From: JADCCX01 sp031378805
GTDB taxonomy: Bacteria; Pseudomonadota; Alphaproteobacteria; Rhizobiales; Beijerinckiaceae
Assembly: GCA_031378805.1 (NCBI GenBank)
Contig: JANNEO010000114.1
Location: 1-64,000 of the forward strand
Reading direction: 5' to 3'
Length of the DNA stretch: 64,000 nucleotides
This document shows, in pieces, positions 24,325 through 33,589 of this stretch. The first letter of the stretch is position 1; the number at the start of each line of letters is the position of its first letter. Position numbers and translations under genes: made by a program. The notes below the pieces were generated by a model, which worked only from the letters and a program-made list of their open reading frames with translations, had not been told where the DNA came from and did no database searches.

Positions 24325-25491
24325 ATGACCCGCAATGGCATCTACCTCTACGGCTATTATGGCCAGGGCAACCTGGGCGACGATCTGCTGATGATGTCAG
24401 CGCTTCGGATGATCCGTGCGGTCAGGCCCGACGCGCCTGTTTTCGTACATTGCCATCACGCGGCATGGTTGCCTGCGTTGGGTGACACAGGCGTGGTACC
24501 AATCGAGACGAGCGCGGTTCTTGCCGATCAGACTGTGCTGAAACCGCTGCGTCTCGGCCGTTATATCGGCCTTCTCGCCCACACCTTCCGCTCGTGCGCA
24601 ACACTGGTTTTTGGCGGCGGGACGGTCCTCCAGGAAAGCCGCTCGCCCCTGTCGATCCTGCTGATCGCCGCCATGGTTACGGTGGCGCGAATCCGCGGAC
24701 TCGATATTGTCTTGATCGGTGCCGGTCTTGGCGAATTCAGGACGTCTTGGGGCCGGTGGGCAGCTCGCCATGTGCTGCGGCGGGTACAGGCCGCCGCCTT
24801 CCGCGATGCGGAGTCGCTTGAGCGTGCGCGGCTGCTGGTTCCGGATTGTCCGGCGGTGCTGACCAGTGATCTGGTCTATGCACTCGACGGTCCTCACAGG
24901 TCCGATCCCATATCCCCAAGCAACACCATCGCCTTGTCGATCCAACCCTCGGTGACGGAGCGCGGCGATGACCAGGGCGAGCGTATCAAAGCCATGCTGC
25001 GTGATGTCGTCCAGGAATTACTCCGCGAGAACCGCCGTGTCCGACTGCTGGTGTTCGAGAGCAAGGGGGCTGACGACCGTGGAATCGATGATGCAAGGGC
25101 TTGGCGTGCCCTCCTGGGCGACATGCTGAACCGCCCGGAATCCCCTGTGACGCTGACGAAGATGCCAGGAGGTGCTTTGGATGCAGACACCATCTGCCAA
25201 CAGCTTTTCGAGGGCACTTGCGTCCATGTCGGTATGCGGTTTCACGGGCATGTACTCGCCTCGCAAGCGGGCGTGCCCTTCGTCGGCCTTTCGCATGACA
25301 CCAAGATTGCGGAAATCTGCCGAATGTTTTCCATGCCCTGTCTGGCGCTGGACCAGTGCAGCCCAGCCGATGTGCTGAACGCAATCATGACGGCTGAGAA
25401 CCGGGCCGTGTCTGCCCAGACAACTGATGCATTGCGCAGTCTTAGCCTCACGAACCAGGACGTGCTCGCGTCCGTGCTCGTGAAAGGCTGA
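24325..25491 (+). CDS. Polysaccharide pyruvyl transferase family protein (CsaB-like)
   Basis: The 388-residue protein starts with the family signature YLYGYYGQGNLGDDLLMMSAL and contains LVFGGGTVLQES and the C-terminal HVGMRFHGHVLASQAGVPFVGLSHD. These enzymes add pyruvate ketals to polysaccharide sugars. It is first in a three-gene polysaccharide cluster with a UDP-GlcNAc 2-epimerase and a glycosyltransferase. A TTGACA box lies at 24286-24291 without a clear -10 partner. Confidence 0.9.
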   Translation: MTRNGIYLYGYYGQGNLGDDLLMMSALRMIRAVRPDAPVFVHCHHAAWLPALGDTGVVPIETSAVLADQTVLKPLRLGRYIGLLAHTFRSCATLVFGGGTVLQESRSPLSILLIAAMVTVARIRGLDIVLIGAGLGEFRTSWGRWAARHVLRRVQAAAFRDAESLERARLLVPDCPAVLTSDLVYALDGPHRSDPISPSNTIALSIQPSVTERGDDQGERIKAMLRDVVQELLRENRRVRLLVFESKGADDRGIDDARAWRALLGDMLNRPESPVTLTKMPGGALDADTICQQLFEGTCVHVGMRFHGHVLASQAGVPFVGLSHDTKIAEICRMFSMPCLALDQCSPADVLNAIMTAENRAVSAQTTDALRSLSLTNQDVLASVLVKG

Positions 25492-25591
25492 AGGCCATGG
25501 CATTCTGTGTTATCCCTCCAAGACAGGGGATGATATGTGCGCCGTCAGAAGCGGGCCTCCCGCGCAAGGTGAGAAGCGGTGCGGTCGACCC

Positions 25592-26731
25592 ATGCTGAAA
25601 ATCGGTATCCTGATTGGCACGCGGCCAGAAGCCATCAAGCTTGCACCGGTGGCGCTGGCTGCAATGGAGCATCCCGACATCGACGCGCGAATCATCGCCA
25701 CGGGCCAACATGCCGACATGTGCGCCAGCATTTTCTCGCTTTTCGGCTTGGCGCCGCGCTACGCGCTGGACATCATGAAGCCCGGCCAGACGCTGACCGA
25801 TATCTCGGTGGCCGTGCTGGCAAAGCTCCAATCGCTGTTTTCGGAATGGAAGCCGGACTGGTTGATCGTCCAGGGTGATACATCCTCGGCCTTCACGGGA
25901 GGACTGGCTGCCTTCTATGCCGGGGTGAAGGTGGCGCATGTGGAGGCTGGGCTGCGCAGCGGTGACATACTCGCGCCCTGGCCCGAGGAAATGAACCGCC
26001 TGCTGTTGTCGCGGGTCGCATCCCTGCATTTTGCGCCGACGCCGTCCAATGCCGAAACGCTCCGCCGCGAACAGGTCAGGCCCGGCGATATCGTGGTTAC
26101 CGGCAACACCGGTATCGACGCGCTGCACCGGCTGAGGCACATGCTGCAATCCCAGAGCGACGTCCGCACCCGCGCGGAGGCCGCCATGCTGGCCGCTGGC
26201 CTTTCCCCGCCGCAACGGCCCTATGTGCTGGTGACAGCCCATCGGCGTGAAAGTTTCGGCGCGGGGCTTGATGCCATCATGGGCAGCATCGCCCGCCTCG
26301 CCCGGCAGTTTCCCGGGCATGACTTCATCTATCCCGTGCATCCCAACCCCGCCGTGAAGGCCAGCGTGGATGCCCATCTGCGGCAAGCTGCAAGCAATGT
26401 CGTGCTGGTGCCGCCGCTCGACTATCTGCCCTTCGTTGCCTTGATGCTTGGGGCGGAACTGCTGCTGACCGATTCGGGTGGCATCCAGGAGGAAGGCCCA
26501 TCGCTGGGCAAGCGGGTGATCGTCATGCGCTCCGTGACGGAGCGGCAGGAGGGACTGGCCACCCCGCTTGTTCGCCTCTCCGGCGTCGATCCCGCACTGA
26601 TCGAACGCTTTGTCGGCGAGGCACTCGATGAACGCTGGCCCAAGGATCTGGCAGCCTCAGACATCTACGGCGATGGCAAGGCTGCCCAGAGGATCATCGC
26701 GGCCATTGCCGATCGAGGCAGCAAGCCCTGA
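25592..26731 (+). CDS. wecB: UDP-N-acetylglucosamine 2-epimerase (non-hydrolysing)
   Basis: The 379-residue protein has IGTRPEAIKLAPVALAA at the start, VQGDTSSAFTGGLAAFY, HVEAGLRSGD, and LLTDSGGIQEEGPSLGKRV near the C-terminus, all diagnostic of WecB-type epimerases that make UDP-ManNAc. ATG 25592 matches the family start; the frame is open 57 bases further up. It lies between a pyruvyl transferase and a glycosyltransferase gene. Confidence 0.95.
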   Translation: MLKIGILIGTRPEAIKLAPVALAAMEHPDIDARIIATGQHADMCASIFSLFGLAPRYALDIMKPGQTLTDISVAVLAKLQSLFSEWKPDWLIVQGDTSSAFTGGLAAFYAGVKVAHVEAGLRSGDILAPWPEEMNRLLLSRVASLHFAPTPSNAETLRREQVRPGDIVVTGNTGIDALHRLRHMLQSQSDVRTRAEAAMLAAGLSPPQRPYVLVTAHRRESFGAGLDAIMGSIARLARQFPGHDFIYPVHPNPAVKASVDAHLRQAASNVVLVPPLDYLPFVALMLGAELLLTDSGGIQEEGPSLGKRVIVMRSVTERQEGLATPLVRLSGVDPALIERFVGEALDERWPKDLAASDIYGDGKAAQRIIAAIADRGSKP

Positions 26732-26734
26732 GCC

Positions 26735-27964
26735 ATGAACGTTCTCACGATTTGTCACGATATCGCGCCGCTTGAATCGCCACAGGCCATTCAGATCGGA
26801 CGGCACCTCGCCCATCTCGAGGATTGCGGCATCCTGCTGGTGAGTGGCGGCGCTGGCGCGGGTTCAGCTGTCGGCATCGGCGGGTTGCAGCATCACCTGC
26901 GCGTCAGGGATCCAACGCTGATGCCCCACCTGGCACAGCGGATCGGACGGTTGGTCCTGCCGGTCTATGCCAAGACTCCCGATGGTCTGGGGCGCTGGCG
27001 GGCCGCCGTGCTCGGGCAGATCGATGGTTGGTTGGCAGGCCTCCCTGTCAAGCCAGACGTGATCGCAAGCTTTGGCGAACCGATGAGCGATCACCTGATT
27101 GCGCTTGAGGTCAAGCGGCGCACAGGTCTTCCCTGGCTGGCGCATTTCAGCGACCCTTGGTCGGACAATCCGTTCCGGCGTGGCGGCCCGTTGACGCGTC
27201 TTCTCAACACGCGGCTTGAACGGCACGTCATTGCCGCCGCCGATGTCGTTGTCTTCACGTCACAGGAAACCGCAGAACGCGTCGGACGCCGCTACGATTC
27301 GCAAGGGCGCGCCAAGTTCCGCGTCGTTGGACATGGGTTCGATGCAAGGCTGTTCCCGGCTCCCGGCAAGCGGGAGGGCAAGCTGCTGGTGCGCCATATC
27401 GGCAGCTTCTACGGCAACCGCACGCCTTTTCCGCTGATCAGCGCCTTGCAGCGGCTGGCGCTGTTGCGCCCCGATCTGGTGACCCAAATCCGGGTGGAGC
27501 TGGTGGGATCCATGCCAGAGCGCATGATCAACACACTGCAGGCGATGCCCCTGCCGGCGGGGCTCCTGGCAACCGTCGGGCCGGTTGCCTACGGCGAGTC
27601 CCTTGCGCGGATGGTACAGTCCGATCTGCTTCTCCTGATCGACGCTCCGGCGGAAACAAGCGTTTTTCTGGCGAGCAAGCTGATAGACTATATCGGCTCG
27701 GGCAGGCCCATCTTCGCCATCACGCCACGGGGAACCGCGGAGCGCGTGGTGCGCTCGCTGGGCGGAACGAGCGCTGCGCCAAATGACCCTGATGCCATTG
27801 CCGGTGAACTGGCCAAAGTGATCGACTCCTGCCTGCATCGCAGGGGCATCACGGACGGCATGAGCGCTTACGATCCGGACCTGCAGCGACAGTTTGCTGC
27901 TCCCGCCGTCGCCGCCCAACTGCGGGACTGCCTGACGCAGGCCCTGGCGCGCCGCGGCGCCTGA
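26735..27964 (+). CDS. Glycosyltransferase (GT-B fold)
   Basis: The 409-residue protein has a GT-B layout: an N-terminal domain with LPWLAHFSDPWSDNPF, then RHIGSFYGNRTPFPL at the start of the nucleotide-sugar domain, and SKLIDYIGSGRPIFAITPRG near the C-terminus, in the place of the usual acidic donor-binding motif. It starts 3 bases after wecB and likely uses an activated sugar from that pathway. Acceptor unknown. Confidence 0.85.
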   Translation: MNVLTICHDIAPLESPQAIQIGRHLAHLEDCGILLVSGGAGAGSAVGIGGLQHHLRVRDPTLMPHLAQRIGRLVLPVYAKTPDGLGRWRAAVLGQIDGWLAGLPVKPDVIASFGEPMSDHLIALEVKRRTGLPWLAHFSDPWSDNPFRRGGPLTRLLNTRLERHVIAAADVVVFTSQETAERVGRRYDSQGRAKFRVVGHGFDARLFPAPGKREGKLLVRHIGSFYGNRTPFPLISALQRLALLRPDLVTQIRVELVGSMPERMINTLQAMPLPAGLLATVGPVAYGESLARMVQSDLLLLIDAPAETSVFLASKLIDYIGSGRPIFAITPRGTAERVVRSLGGTSAAPNDPDAIAGELAKVIDSCLHRRGITDGMSAYDPDLQRQFAAPAVAAQLRDCLTQALARRGA

Positions 27965-28117
27965 GACCGCCGCATATGGATGGCGGCGTATTGCGATGCG
28001 CTCGACGGCATAGTTTGAGGGGCCTTCAGTTCAAGACAAAGAGGTTGTTGCCGAAGGGCTTGTCGTCACGGTGTCTGACCGCCATATCGATGAAATTGCT
28101 TTTCCCGAGACCCAATC

Positions 28118-28501
28118 ATGACGGCAGATCGACCCGGAACGAAGTTCAGCAAGGCCGAAATCCAGGCCATGCGCCGTGCTGCCCGCGACGAATCCGGGGT
28201 GCTCGCTGAATTCTGGCAGCGCATCCGCGCCATTGGGCGCAAGGTGCCCTTCGCCGAGGACATCGTGGCGGCGGCCTATTGCGCCGGAGATCCGCTGACA
28301 CCGGCCAAGGTCAAGCTTCTGATCGTGGGCGCGCTGGCCTATTTCGTCATGCCCTTCGACGCCATCCCGGATTTTCTGCCACTCGTGGGTTTCACGGACG
28401 ATGCTGCCGTGATCGCCGCAACCATCGCCGCCATCCGAATGCATATGCGGGACGAACATCGGGACAAGGCGAAAGAGTTCTTGGGGTCGACAAAGGGCTG
28501 A
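28118..28501 (+). CDS. YkvA family protein (DUF1232)
   Basis: The 127-residue protein contains the DUF1232 core LLIVGALAYFVMPFDAIPDFLPLVGFTDDAAVIAA, read across a single hydrophobic hairpin. Function is unknown. It is convergent with the sigma factor gene, with 6 bases between the stops. Confidence 0.9.
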   Translation: MTADRPGTKFSKAEIQAMRRAARDESGVLAEFWQRIRAIGRKVPFAEDIVAAAYCAGDPLTPAKVKLLIVGALAYFVMPFDAIPDFLPLVGFTDDAAVIAATIAAIRMHMRDEHRDKAKEFLGSTKG

Positions 28502-28507
28502 GGCGCG

Positions 28508-29095
28508 TCAGGTCGCTTCGACAACACCTTGAGCTTCAAGGCTGCGCCGCAGGCGGGTGAAGGCCAACCGGATGCGGGATTTCACCGTGCCAAGTGGCAA
28601 ACCGGTCTGCTCGGCAATGGCGCTGTGCGACAGGCTCTCGAAAAAAGCCAGTTTGACCAGCGACAATTGTTCGTCCGGCAACTCCTTAATCGCGGCCCGT
28701 AGGATATCCTCGCGGCGCTGTACATCCACCGTCATGTCGAAGGCACGATCATCGGCGATGTCATCGAACGCCGAGTCCATCGGGTCGAGATAATCCATCC
28801 GGTCGCGCCGGGCTGCATCGATCCGGCGGTTGCGGGCAATGCGGTAGAGCCAGGTGGTGACCGAGGACTTGCTCGAATCGAACAACTGCGCCTTGCGCCA
28901 CAGCGTCACCATGACCTCCTGCGAGATTTCCTCAGCCGTCGCGCGGTCAGCACCCAGACGCAGGAGATAGGCCTCGATGCGCGGGACAAAATGATCGAAC
29001 AGGCGGGTAAAGGCAGCTCGGTCGCGGTTTTGCGCGACATCCGACACCAGCGCCGCCCATTCGGCATGAGTCATCAAAGCGACACCCTTGCTCAC
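28508..29095 (-). CDS. ECF-type RNA polymerase sigma factor
   Basis: The 195-residue protein has sigma region 2 (FDHFVPRIEAYLLRLGADRATAEEISQEV, then TWLYRIARNRRIDAAR) and region 4 (ELPDEQLSLVKLAFFESLSHSAIAEQTG and LGTVKSRIRLAFTRLR). It resembles the RpoE/ECF11 type that normally has a ChrR anti-sigma gene directly downstream; here the neighbour is an unrelated convergent gene. The start may be GTG 29095 with GGGAG upstream, or ATG 29074. Confidence 0.88.
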   Translation of the reverse strand: MSKGVALMTHAEWAALVSDVAQNRDRAAFTRLFDHFVPRIEAYLLRLGADRATAEEISQEVMVTLWRKAQLFDSSKSSVTTWLYRIARNRRIDAARRDRMDYLDPMDSAFDDIADDRAFDMTVDVQRREDILRAAIKELPDEQLSLVKLAFFESLSHSAIAEQTGLPLGTVKSRIRLAFTRLRRSLEAQGVVEAT

Positions 29096-29328
29096 GACAC
29101 TCCCATGCCGCGCGTTCCACTGTTACTCAACACTGCGGACCCGACCAGAAACCCGCAGAATGTCCAGTTTTGTTTACACTCAATCCAACTCTCTGGATAT
29201 GGCATTCTTTGAACGGCACCGATCCCCTTCCAGCAAATTTGTGCTTGATCGAAAATTTGCCCTTATCGTGAAACTTTGTAAGGAGACATTCTGAATCCGG
29301 CGTTCCGGTTCTGGGGTAACTCACACTC

Positions 29329-29859
29329 ATGATTCGATTCCTGTCCTGCACGTTTCTCTGTCTCTCCGTCCTGTCGGGCGTGGCCATGGCGCAGCAGCGC
29401 CAGGCGGCGCGTGGAGGGGGCACTGCTTTGGAAATCGGCAAGGCCGGTGGCTGGGGCATCTTCACCAGTGGCGAAGGCCGCTCGAAGAACTGCTTCGTCA
29501 TGGCCCAACCCGCCGAGAGATTGCCCAAGGGGCTGACCCGCGATCCCGCGCATCTCTTCGTCACGATGCGGCAGGGTGAGGCCAGCAAGCCGGAATTCTC
29601 CCTGCTGACGGGCTATCCGCTGAAACAAGGCTCGGAAGCGCAGCTCAGTGTCGGCGCTGCGGTTTTCGCAGGCATTGGCGAAAGCAAGACCGTGTGGCTC
29701 AAGAACCCGGCGGAAGAAAACCGCTTCATTGGCGAATTGCGCAAGGCGAGCAGCCTGTCGGTCAAGGGGACGTCGCAACGCGGCAATGAAACGACGGACC
29801 GTTTCTCGATGACGGGCTTTGGTCAGGCCCTGGAGCGGGCGCAAAAGGAGTGCTCCTGA
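29329..29859 (+). CDS. Invasion-associated locus B (IalB)-like secreted protein
   Basis: The 176-residue protein has a signal peptide (MIRFLSCTFLCLSVLSGVAMA) and an IalB-like domain with WGIFTSGEGRSKNCFVMAQP and DRFSMTGFGQALERAQKEC. Two cysteines (KNC and KEC) could form a disulphide. Such proteins occur across Hyphomicrobiales and are not confined to pathogens. The stop codon lies inside a 12-bp tandem repeat. Confidence 0.85.
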   Translation: MIRFLSCTFLCLSVLSGVAMAQQRQAARGGGTALEIGKAGGWGIFTSGEGRSKNCFVMAQPAERLPKGLTRDPAHLFVTMRQGEASKPEFSLLTGYPLKQGSEAQLSVGAAVFAGIGESKTVWLKNPAEENRFIGELRKASSLSVKGTSQRGNETTDRFSMTGFGQALERAQKECS

Positions 29860-29903
29860 TCTCCTTACTGATCCTGCCACTGATCCTGTCACTGATTCTG
29901 CCG
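29856..29903 (+). repeat. 12-bp tandem repeat at the IalB gene end
   Basis: Four consecutive 12-bp units run CTGATCTCCTTA, CTGATCCTGCCA, CTGATCCTGTCA, CTGATTCTGCCG. The first holds the TGA stop of the IalB gene. In another frame the same DNA reads as repeats of Leu-Ile-Leu-Pro/Ser. The purpose is unknown. Confidence 0.9.
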
Positions 29904-29962
29904 ACCGGCTTCTGACACCGAAGCAGGGTGCGCTTGTTCCCAAACCGTGATATCGGGCCACC

Positions 29963-31237
29963 ATGATCCAGACGGAACATATACCCGAAGTCGGGCCAAT
30001 CGAGGTCTCGCCAATTGTCCTGCAGGACAGCGCCCACGCAGCGGACGGTGGCAGACTGTCGCTGGCGGGGATGAGCCGGGCGCTCTTGGGCGAGACGCTG
30101 GCGCTCGTCGATGTCCCGCCAAAAGAGCGCCGGATGCGCGTGGGGCAGCTCTGGCACTGGATCCATGTGCGCGGCTCAACCCGTTTCGACGAGATGACGA
30201 ACGTCTCGAAGGTGCTGCAGCAGAAGCTGAGCGATACATTCACGCTCGACCGGCCAGAGGTCGTCAGCGAACAGATCAGCCGCGATGGCACCCGAAAATG
30301 GCTCATCCGGCTGCCTTCTACCGGCCGGTTCGACCGCGGCTCGGAGGTGGAGTGCGTCTACATCCCCGAAACGGACCGCGGCACGCTGTGCGTATCCAGC
30401 CAGGTGGGATGCACGCTGAACTGCTCGTTCTGTTACACCGGCACACAGAAGTTGGTGCGCAACCTGACCGCGCAGGAAATCGTGGCGCAGGTGCTGATCG
30501 CGCGCGACAGGCTGAACGATTATCCCGGACGCAGCGCACCGGAGGGTGCTTTCGTGCCCAAGGAAGGCAGCCGCTTTGTCTCCAACATCGTCTTCATGGG
30601 CATGGGCGAACCGCTCTACAACGCCGCGAATGTGCGTGAAGCCATTGGCGTCTTGACCGATCCGGAAGGGTTGCAACTGTCAAAGCGCCGCATCACGGTC
30701 TCGACCTCGGGTGTCGTGCCCGAGATCGGCCCGTTGGGCAGTGATTCAGGCACGATGCTGGCGATTTCGCTGCACGCAACCAACGATGCCCTGCGCGATG
30801 TGCTGGTGCCGCTGAACAAGAAATACCCGCTGGCCGACCTGCTCGAGGCGTGCCGCACCTATCCCGGCGCATCGAATGCCCGCCGCATCACTTTCGAATA
30901 TGTCATGCTGAAAGGCATCAATGACAGCCTGGCTGAAGCCAAGCAGCTGGTGCGCCTGCTCAAGGGCATTCCTGCCAAGATCAATCTCATTCCATTCAAT
31001 CCCTGGCCGGGCACCCAATACGAATGCTCCGACTGGGAGCAGATCGAGACATTCTCCGAATATGTCTTCAACGCGGGCTACTCCTCCCCGGTGCGCACGC
31101 CGCGTGGCCGCGACATCCTGGCGGCCTGCGGACAGCTGAAGAGCGAGACCGAGAAACTGCGGGCCCGCACGCGCATGATGCTGGAGGCAGGCATCGGGGC
31201 AGAAGGTCTCTATGCCGCCGCCACGGCGGAGGCCTAG
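29963..31237 (+). CDS. rlmN: Dual-specificity 23S rRNA/tRNA adenine-C2 methyltransferase RlmN
   Basis: The 424-residue radical-SAM enzyme has the cluster motif GCTLNCSFCYTG (CxxxCxxC), ISLHATNDALRDVLVPLNKKYP in its core, and the C-terminal TPRGRDILAACGQL that holds the catalytic Cys. It methylates A2503 of 23S rRNA and A37 of some tRNAs. Length is slightly above the family average because of an N-terminal extension of about 35 residues. Confidence 0.96.
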   Translation: MIQTEHIPEVGPIEVSPIVLQDSAHAADGGRLSLAGMSRALLGETLALVDVPPKERRMRVGQLWHWIHVRGSTRFDEMTNVSKVLQQKLSDTFTLDRPEVVSEQISRDGTRKWLIRLPSTGRFDRGSEVECVYIPETDRGTLCVSSQVGCTLNCSFCYTGTQKLVRNLTAQEIVAQVLIARDRLNDYPGRSAPEGAFVPKEGSRFVSNIVFMGMGEPLYNAANVREAIGVLTDPEGLQLSKRRITVSTSGVVPEIGPLGSDSGTMLAISLHATNDALRDVLVPLNKKYPLADLLEACRTYPGASNARRITFEYVMLKGINDSLAEAKQLVRLLKGIPAKINLIPFNPWPGTQYECSDWEQIETFSEYVFNAGYSSPVRTPRGRDILAACGQLKSETEKLRARTRMMLEAGIGAEGLYAAATAEA

Positions 31238-31771
31238 ATGCTGCGGTTTGTCGGGCGTCTGATCCTCATCCCCCTTGCCATCCTGGTCGCCGCCATCGCA
31301 TCGGGCAGCTTCCTGGTTATCACCGGCTTCGTGCAGCCGCAGATCGGCGGGGCCGTGACCGAGGCGGCCATCACGACGGTGCAAACACTCGTGCAGAGCC
31401 TGATGGAAGATGGAGAAGCCATCGACCGCTTCGCACGGCTGGCAAAAGGGCTTTCAGTGCTCACGGTTTCCGTGCTGTTTCTGCCGCTGGCGCTCGTGGC
31501 TGCGGTGACAGAGGTGTTCAGCATCCGCTGGTGGATCGTGCAGGCGCTCGGCGTGGCTGTGCTGGCCGCGCTTTTGCCCTGGGCGATGATGCCCACGCTG
31601 ATGGCGGGCGCTCCGCTTGGATCGTCGCTTACGGGCATCCTCGCGGCTTCAGGCGCATTGGCCGGTTCGATCTACTGGTTGATCGCTGGACGTGCCGCTG
31701 GCAGCCATCCTGCATCAGCGGAAGATCGCGCGACCATCCCGGCACCTCGTCCGTCGAAAGACATGGCATGA
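31238..31771 (+). CDS. Integral membrane protein of unknown function
   Basis: The 177-residue protein has four to five hydrophobic segments (RLILIPLAILVAAIASGSF, then LTVSVLFLPLALVAAV, ALGVAVLAALLPWAM and GILAASGALAGSIYWLIAG). It starts directly after the rlmN stop and its end overlaps the SDR start by 4 bp, so the three genes are one transcript. I do not recognise a family. Confidence 0.8.
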   Translation: MLRFVGRLILIPLAILVAAIASGSFLVITGFVQPQIGGAVTEAAITTVQTLVQSLMEDGEAIDRFARLAKGLSVLTVSVLFLPLALVAAVTEVFSIRWWIVQALGVAVLAALLPWAMMPTLMAGAPLGSSLTGILAASGALAGSIYWLIAGRAAGSHPASAEDRATIPAPRPSKDMA

Positions 31772-32556
31772 GTCCGGAGAAAAACCGTGTTGCCGTCGTC
31801 ACCGGGGCCGCCCGCGGGATCGGCCTTGCAACTGCAAAACGCTTTCTGGCCGAGGGCTGGCAGGTGGCACTGGTCGATATCGAGCAAGACGTGCTTTCTG
31901 CTGCCGTCGCCAGTCTCGCCCGTCCGGACGAGGCGATGGCGGTCATTTGCGATGTGGCGGAGCCGAAGCACGTGACGCGGGCATTCGCTGACATCATGCA
32001 GCGCTTCGGCCGGGTCGATGCCCTGGTCAACAATGCCGGGACCGCCATATTCAAGCCAATCCTCGAGACCAGCTACGAGGAGTGGTCAAGGGTCATGGCG
32101 ATCAATCTGACCGGGCCGTTTCTGTGTGCGCAGGCTGCCGCCCGAATGATGAACGAGACCGGCGGTGGGGCCATCGTCAACATCACCTCGATCTCGGGCA
32201 TCCGCGCCTCGACGCTCCGGGTGGCCTATGGCACCAGCAAGGCGGGCCTGGCGCATCTGACCAAACAGCAGGCCGTCGAGTTCGCCAGCCTGGGCATCCG
32301 GGTCAACGCCGTGGCACCCGGGCCGGTGGATACCGCCATGGCCATGGCGGTCCACAGCGCCGCGATCCGGGCCGACTACCACGATGCCATTCCGCTGAAC
32401 CGATACGGACTGGAAAATGAGATCGCCGAAGCGGTGCTTTTCCTGTGCAGCGGCAGGTCCAGCTACATCACCGGGCAGTGCATTGCCGTCGATGGAGGCT
32501 TTGAAGCGGCTGGCATCGGCCTGCCGACCCTCCGGCAGGACGGGCGTAACCGCTGA
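31768..32556 (+). CDS. SDR family oxidoreductase
   Basis: The 262-residue protein has the cofactor motif VVTGAARGIGLATAKRF, NNAGTAIFKP, the catalytic residues in NITSISGIRASTLRVAYGTSK (Ser, YxxxK) and the C-terminal GQCIAVDGGFEAAG. Substrate unknown. ATG 31768 overlaps the stop of the membrane protein gene. The frame is open far upstream through rlmN, but that reading is a shadow of rlmN. Confidence 0.92.
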   Translation: MSPEKNRVAVVTGAARGIGLATAKRFLAEGWQVALVDIEQDVLSAAVASLARPDEAMAVICDVAEPKHVTRAFADIMQRFGRVDALVNNAGTAIFKPILETSYEEWSRVMAINLTGPFLCAQAAARMMNETGGGAIVNITSISGIRASTLRVAYGTSKAGLAHLTKQQAVEFASLGIRVNAVAPGPVDTAMAMAVHSAAIRADYHDAIPLNRYGLENEIAEAVLFLCSGRSSYITGQCIAVDGGFEAAGIGLPTLRQDGRNR

Positions 32557-32562
32557 AGCTCA

Positions 32563-33525
32563 TCATCGTGTCGCACCCGAAAGCCGGGATGCCAGCGCCT
32601 CAATCTCGCTGACCACCAGATCGGTGGCGGCATGATGCGGCACGTGACCGACGCCCGGCAGCACATGCACCACGGCGTCTGGCATTTCCCGTTTCAACCC
32701 TGCCGTATGGATCCACGTCGCCACGACCCCGTCCGCTTCGCCCGAAATGATCACGGTTGGCGCCTTGATCTCTCCATAGCGCCCGGCGCGGTTCTTCACA
32801 TGCGCCAGCAGGCCGGCCACATCCTGGGCATTCGCCATGAAGCTCGCGGGACGCAGCATCAGGCGCACCGCCGTTGCCTCGACATAATCGTGCGGAGCTT
32901 TTTGCGGGGTGAACACGCTGTCGATGCCGGATTGCATGGTCAATGCAGCACCGGGAACCGGCAGGAGATGGGCGAAAATCCGGCCGATCAGCGGCCAGCT
33001 GCCAACATGGTAATACCACACGATACCGCCAGGCCAGGGATGGGTGGCCGGCGCGATCAGCACAAGCCCTGCGACGCGGTCCGGGTGATCCATCGCCAGT
33101 GTCGTGGCCAGCGCTCCGGACCACGAATGCCCCAGGACGATGGCCTTCGGCACGCCCAGCGCCGTCATCGCCTGAGCGATCAATGTGGCCTGCCGCGCGA
33201 CGGAGGCATCTGCCCTGCCGCCGGGCCGATCGCTGTGGCCTTGGCCAGGACGGTCAATGGCGATCACGCGGAAATTATGCGCCAGCGGCCCTGCCAGCGG
33301 AAGGGTGAGGGCCAGCAGGTTGCAGGACGCACCATGCAGTAGCACCAGCGTGCGCTCGGGTGGGGCATCACGGGGGCCAATGTCCCTGACATGCAGGCGT
33401 CCGCCTTCAACGGGCACGAAAATGCCGGTTGGTGGGTGGGCAGACAAGGCTTTCGCCACGGCAATCTGCGTCCACGCCGCCAATCCGACGCAGACGACAA
33501 GGAGGATGAGCAGGGATATCAGCAT
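32563..33525 (-). CDS. Alpha/beta hydrolase
   Basis: The 320-residue protein has an N-terminal membrane segment (LLILLVVCVGLAAWTQIAV), the oxyanion segment LVLLHGASCNLLAL, the nucleophile elbow VLGHSWSGALA (GHSWSG) and a C-terminal GVGHVPHHAA with the catalytic His. The substrate is unknown. Confidence 0.9.
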   Translation of the reverse strand: MLISLLILLVVCVGLAAWTQIAVAKALSAHPPTGIFVPVEGGRLHVRDIGPRDAPPERTLVLLHGASCNLLALTLPLAGPLAHNFRVIAIDRPGQGHSDRPGGRADASVARQATLIAQAMTALGVPKAIVLGHSWSGALATTLAMDHPDRVAGLVLIAPATHPWPGGIVWYYHVGSWPLIGRIFAHLLPVPGAALTMQSGIDSVFTPQKAPHDYVEATAVRLMLRPASFMANAQDVAGLLAHVKNRAGRYGEIKAPTVIISGEADGVVATWIHTAGLKREMPDAVVHVLPGVGHVPHHAATDLVVSEIEALASRLSGATR

Positions 33526-33589
33526 GGGTTTGTGGACTCAAATTGTGCTGCGGGCTTCAACGGTGCTGCGAATTGGTTTATGATGACTC

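Noticed and set aside
27967..27986. CCGCC/GGCGG stem after the glycosyltransferase gene
   Set aside because: The stem is only 5 bp with a 10-base loop and no T-run.
29185..29328. ECF-type promoter before the IalB gene
   Set aside because: A TGATC-like element is present at about 29247, but no matching second element occurs at the right distance.
31024..31767. Upstream extension of the SDR gene through the end of rlmN and the membrane protein gene
   Set aside because: The extension overlaps two better supported genes in another frame, and the SDR cofactor motif needs only the start at 31768.
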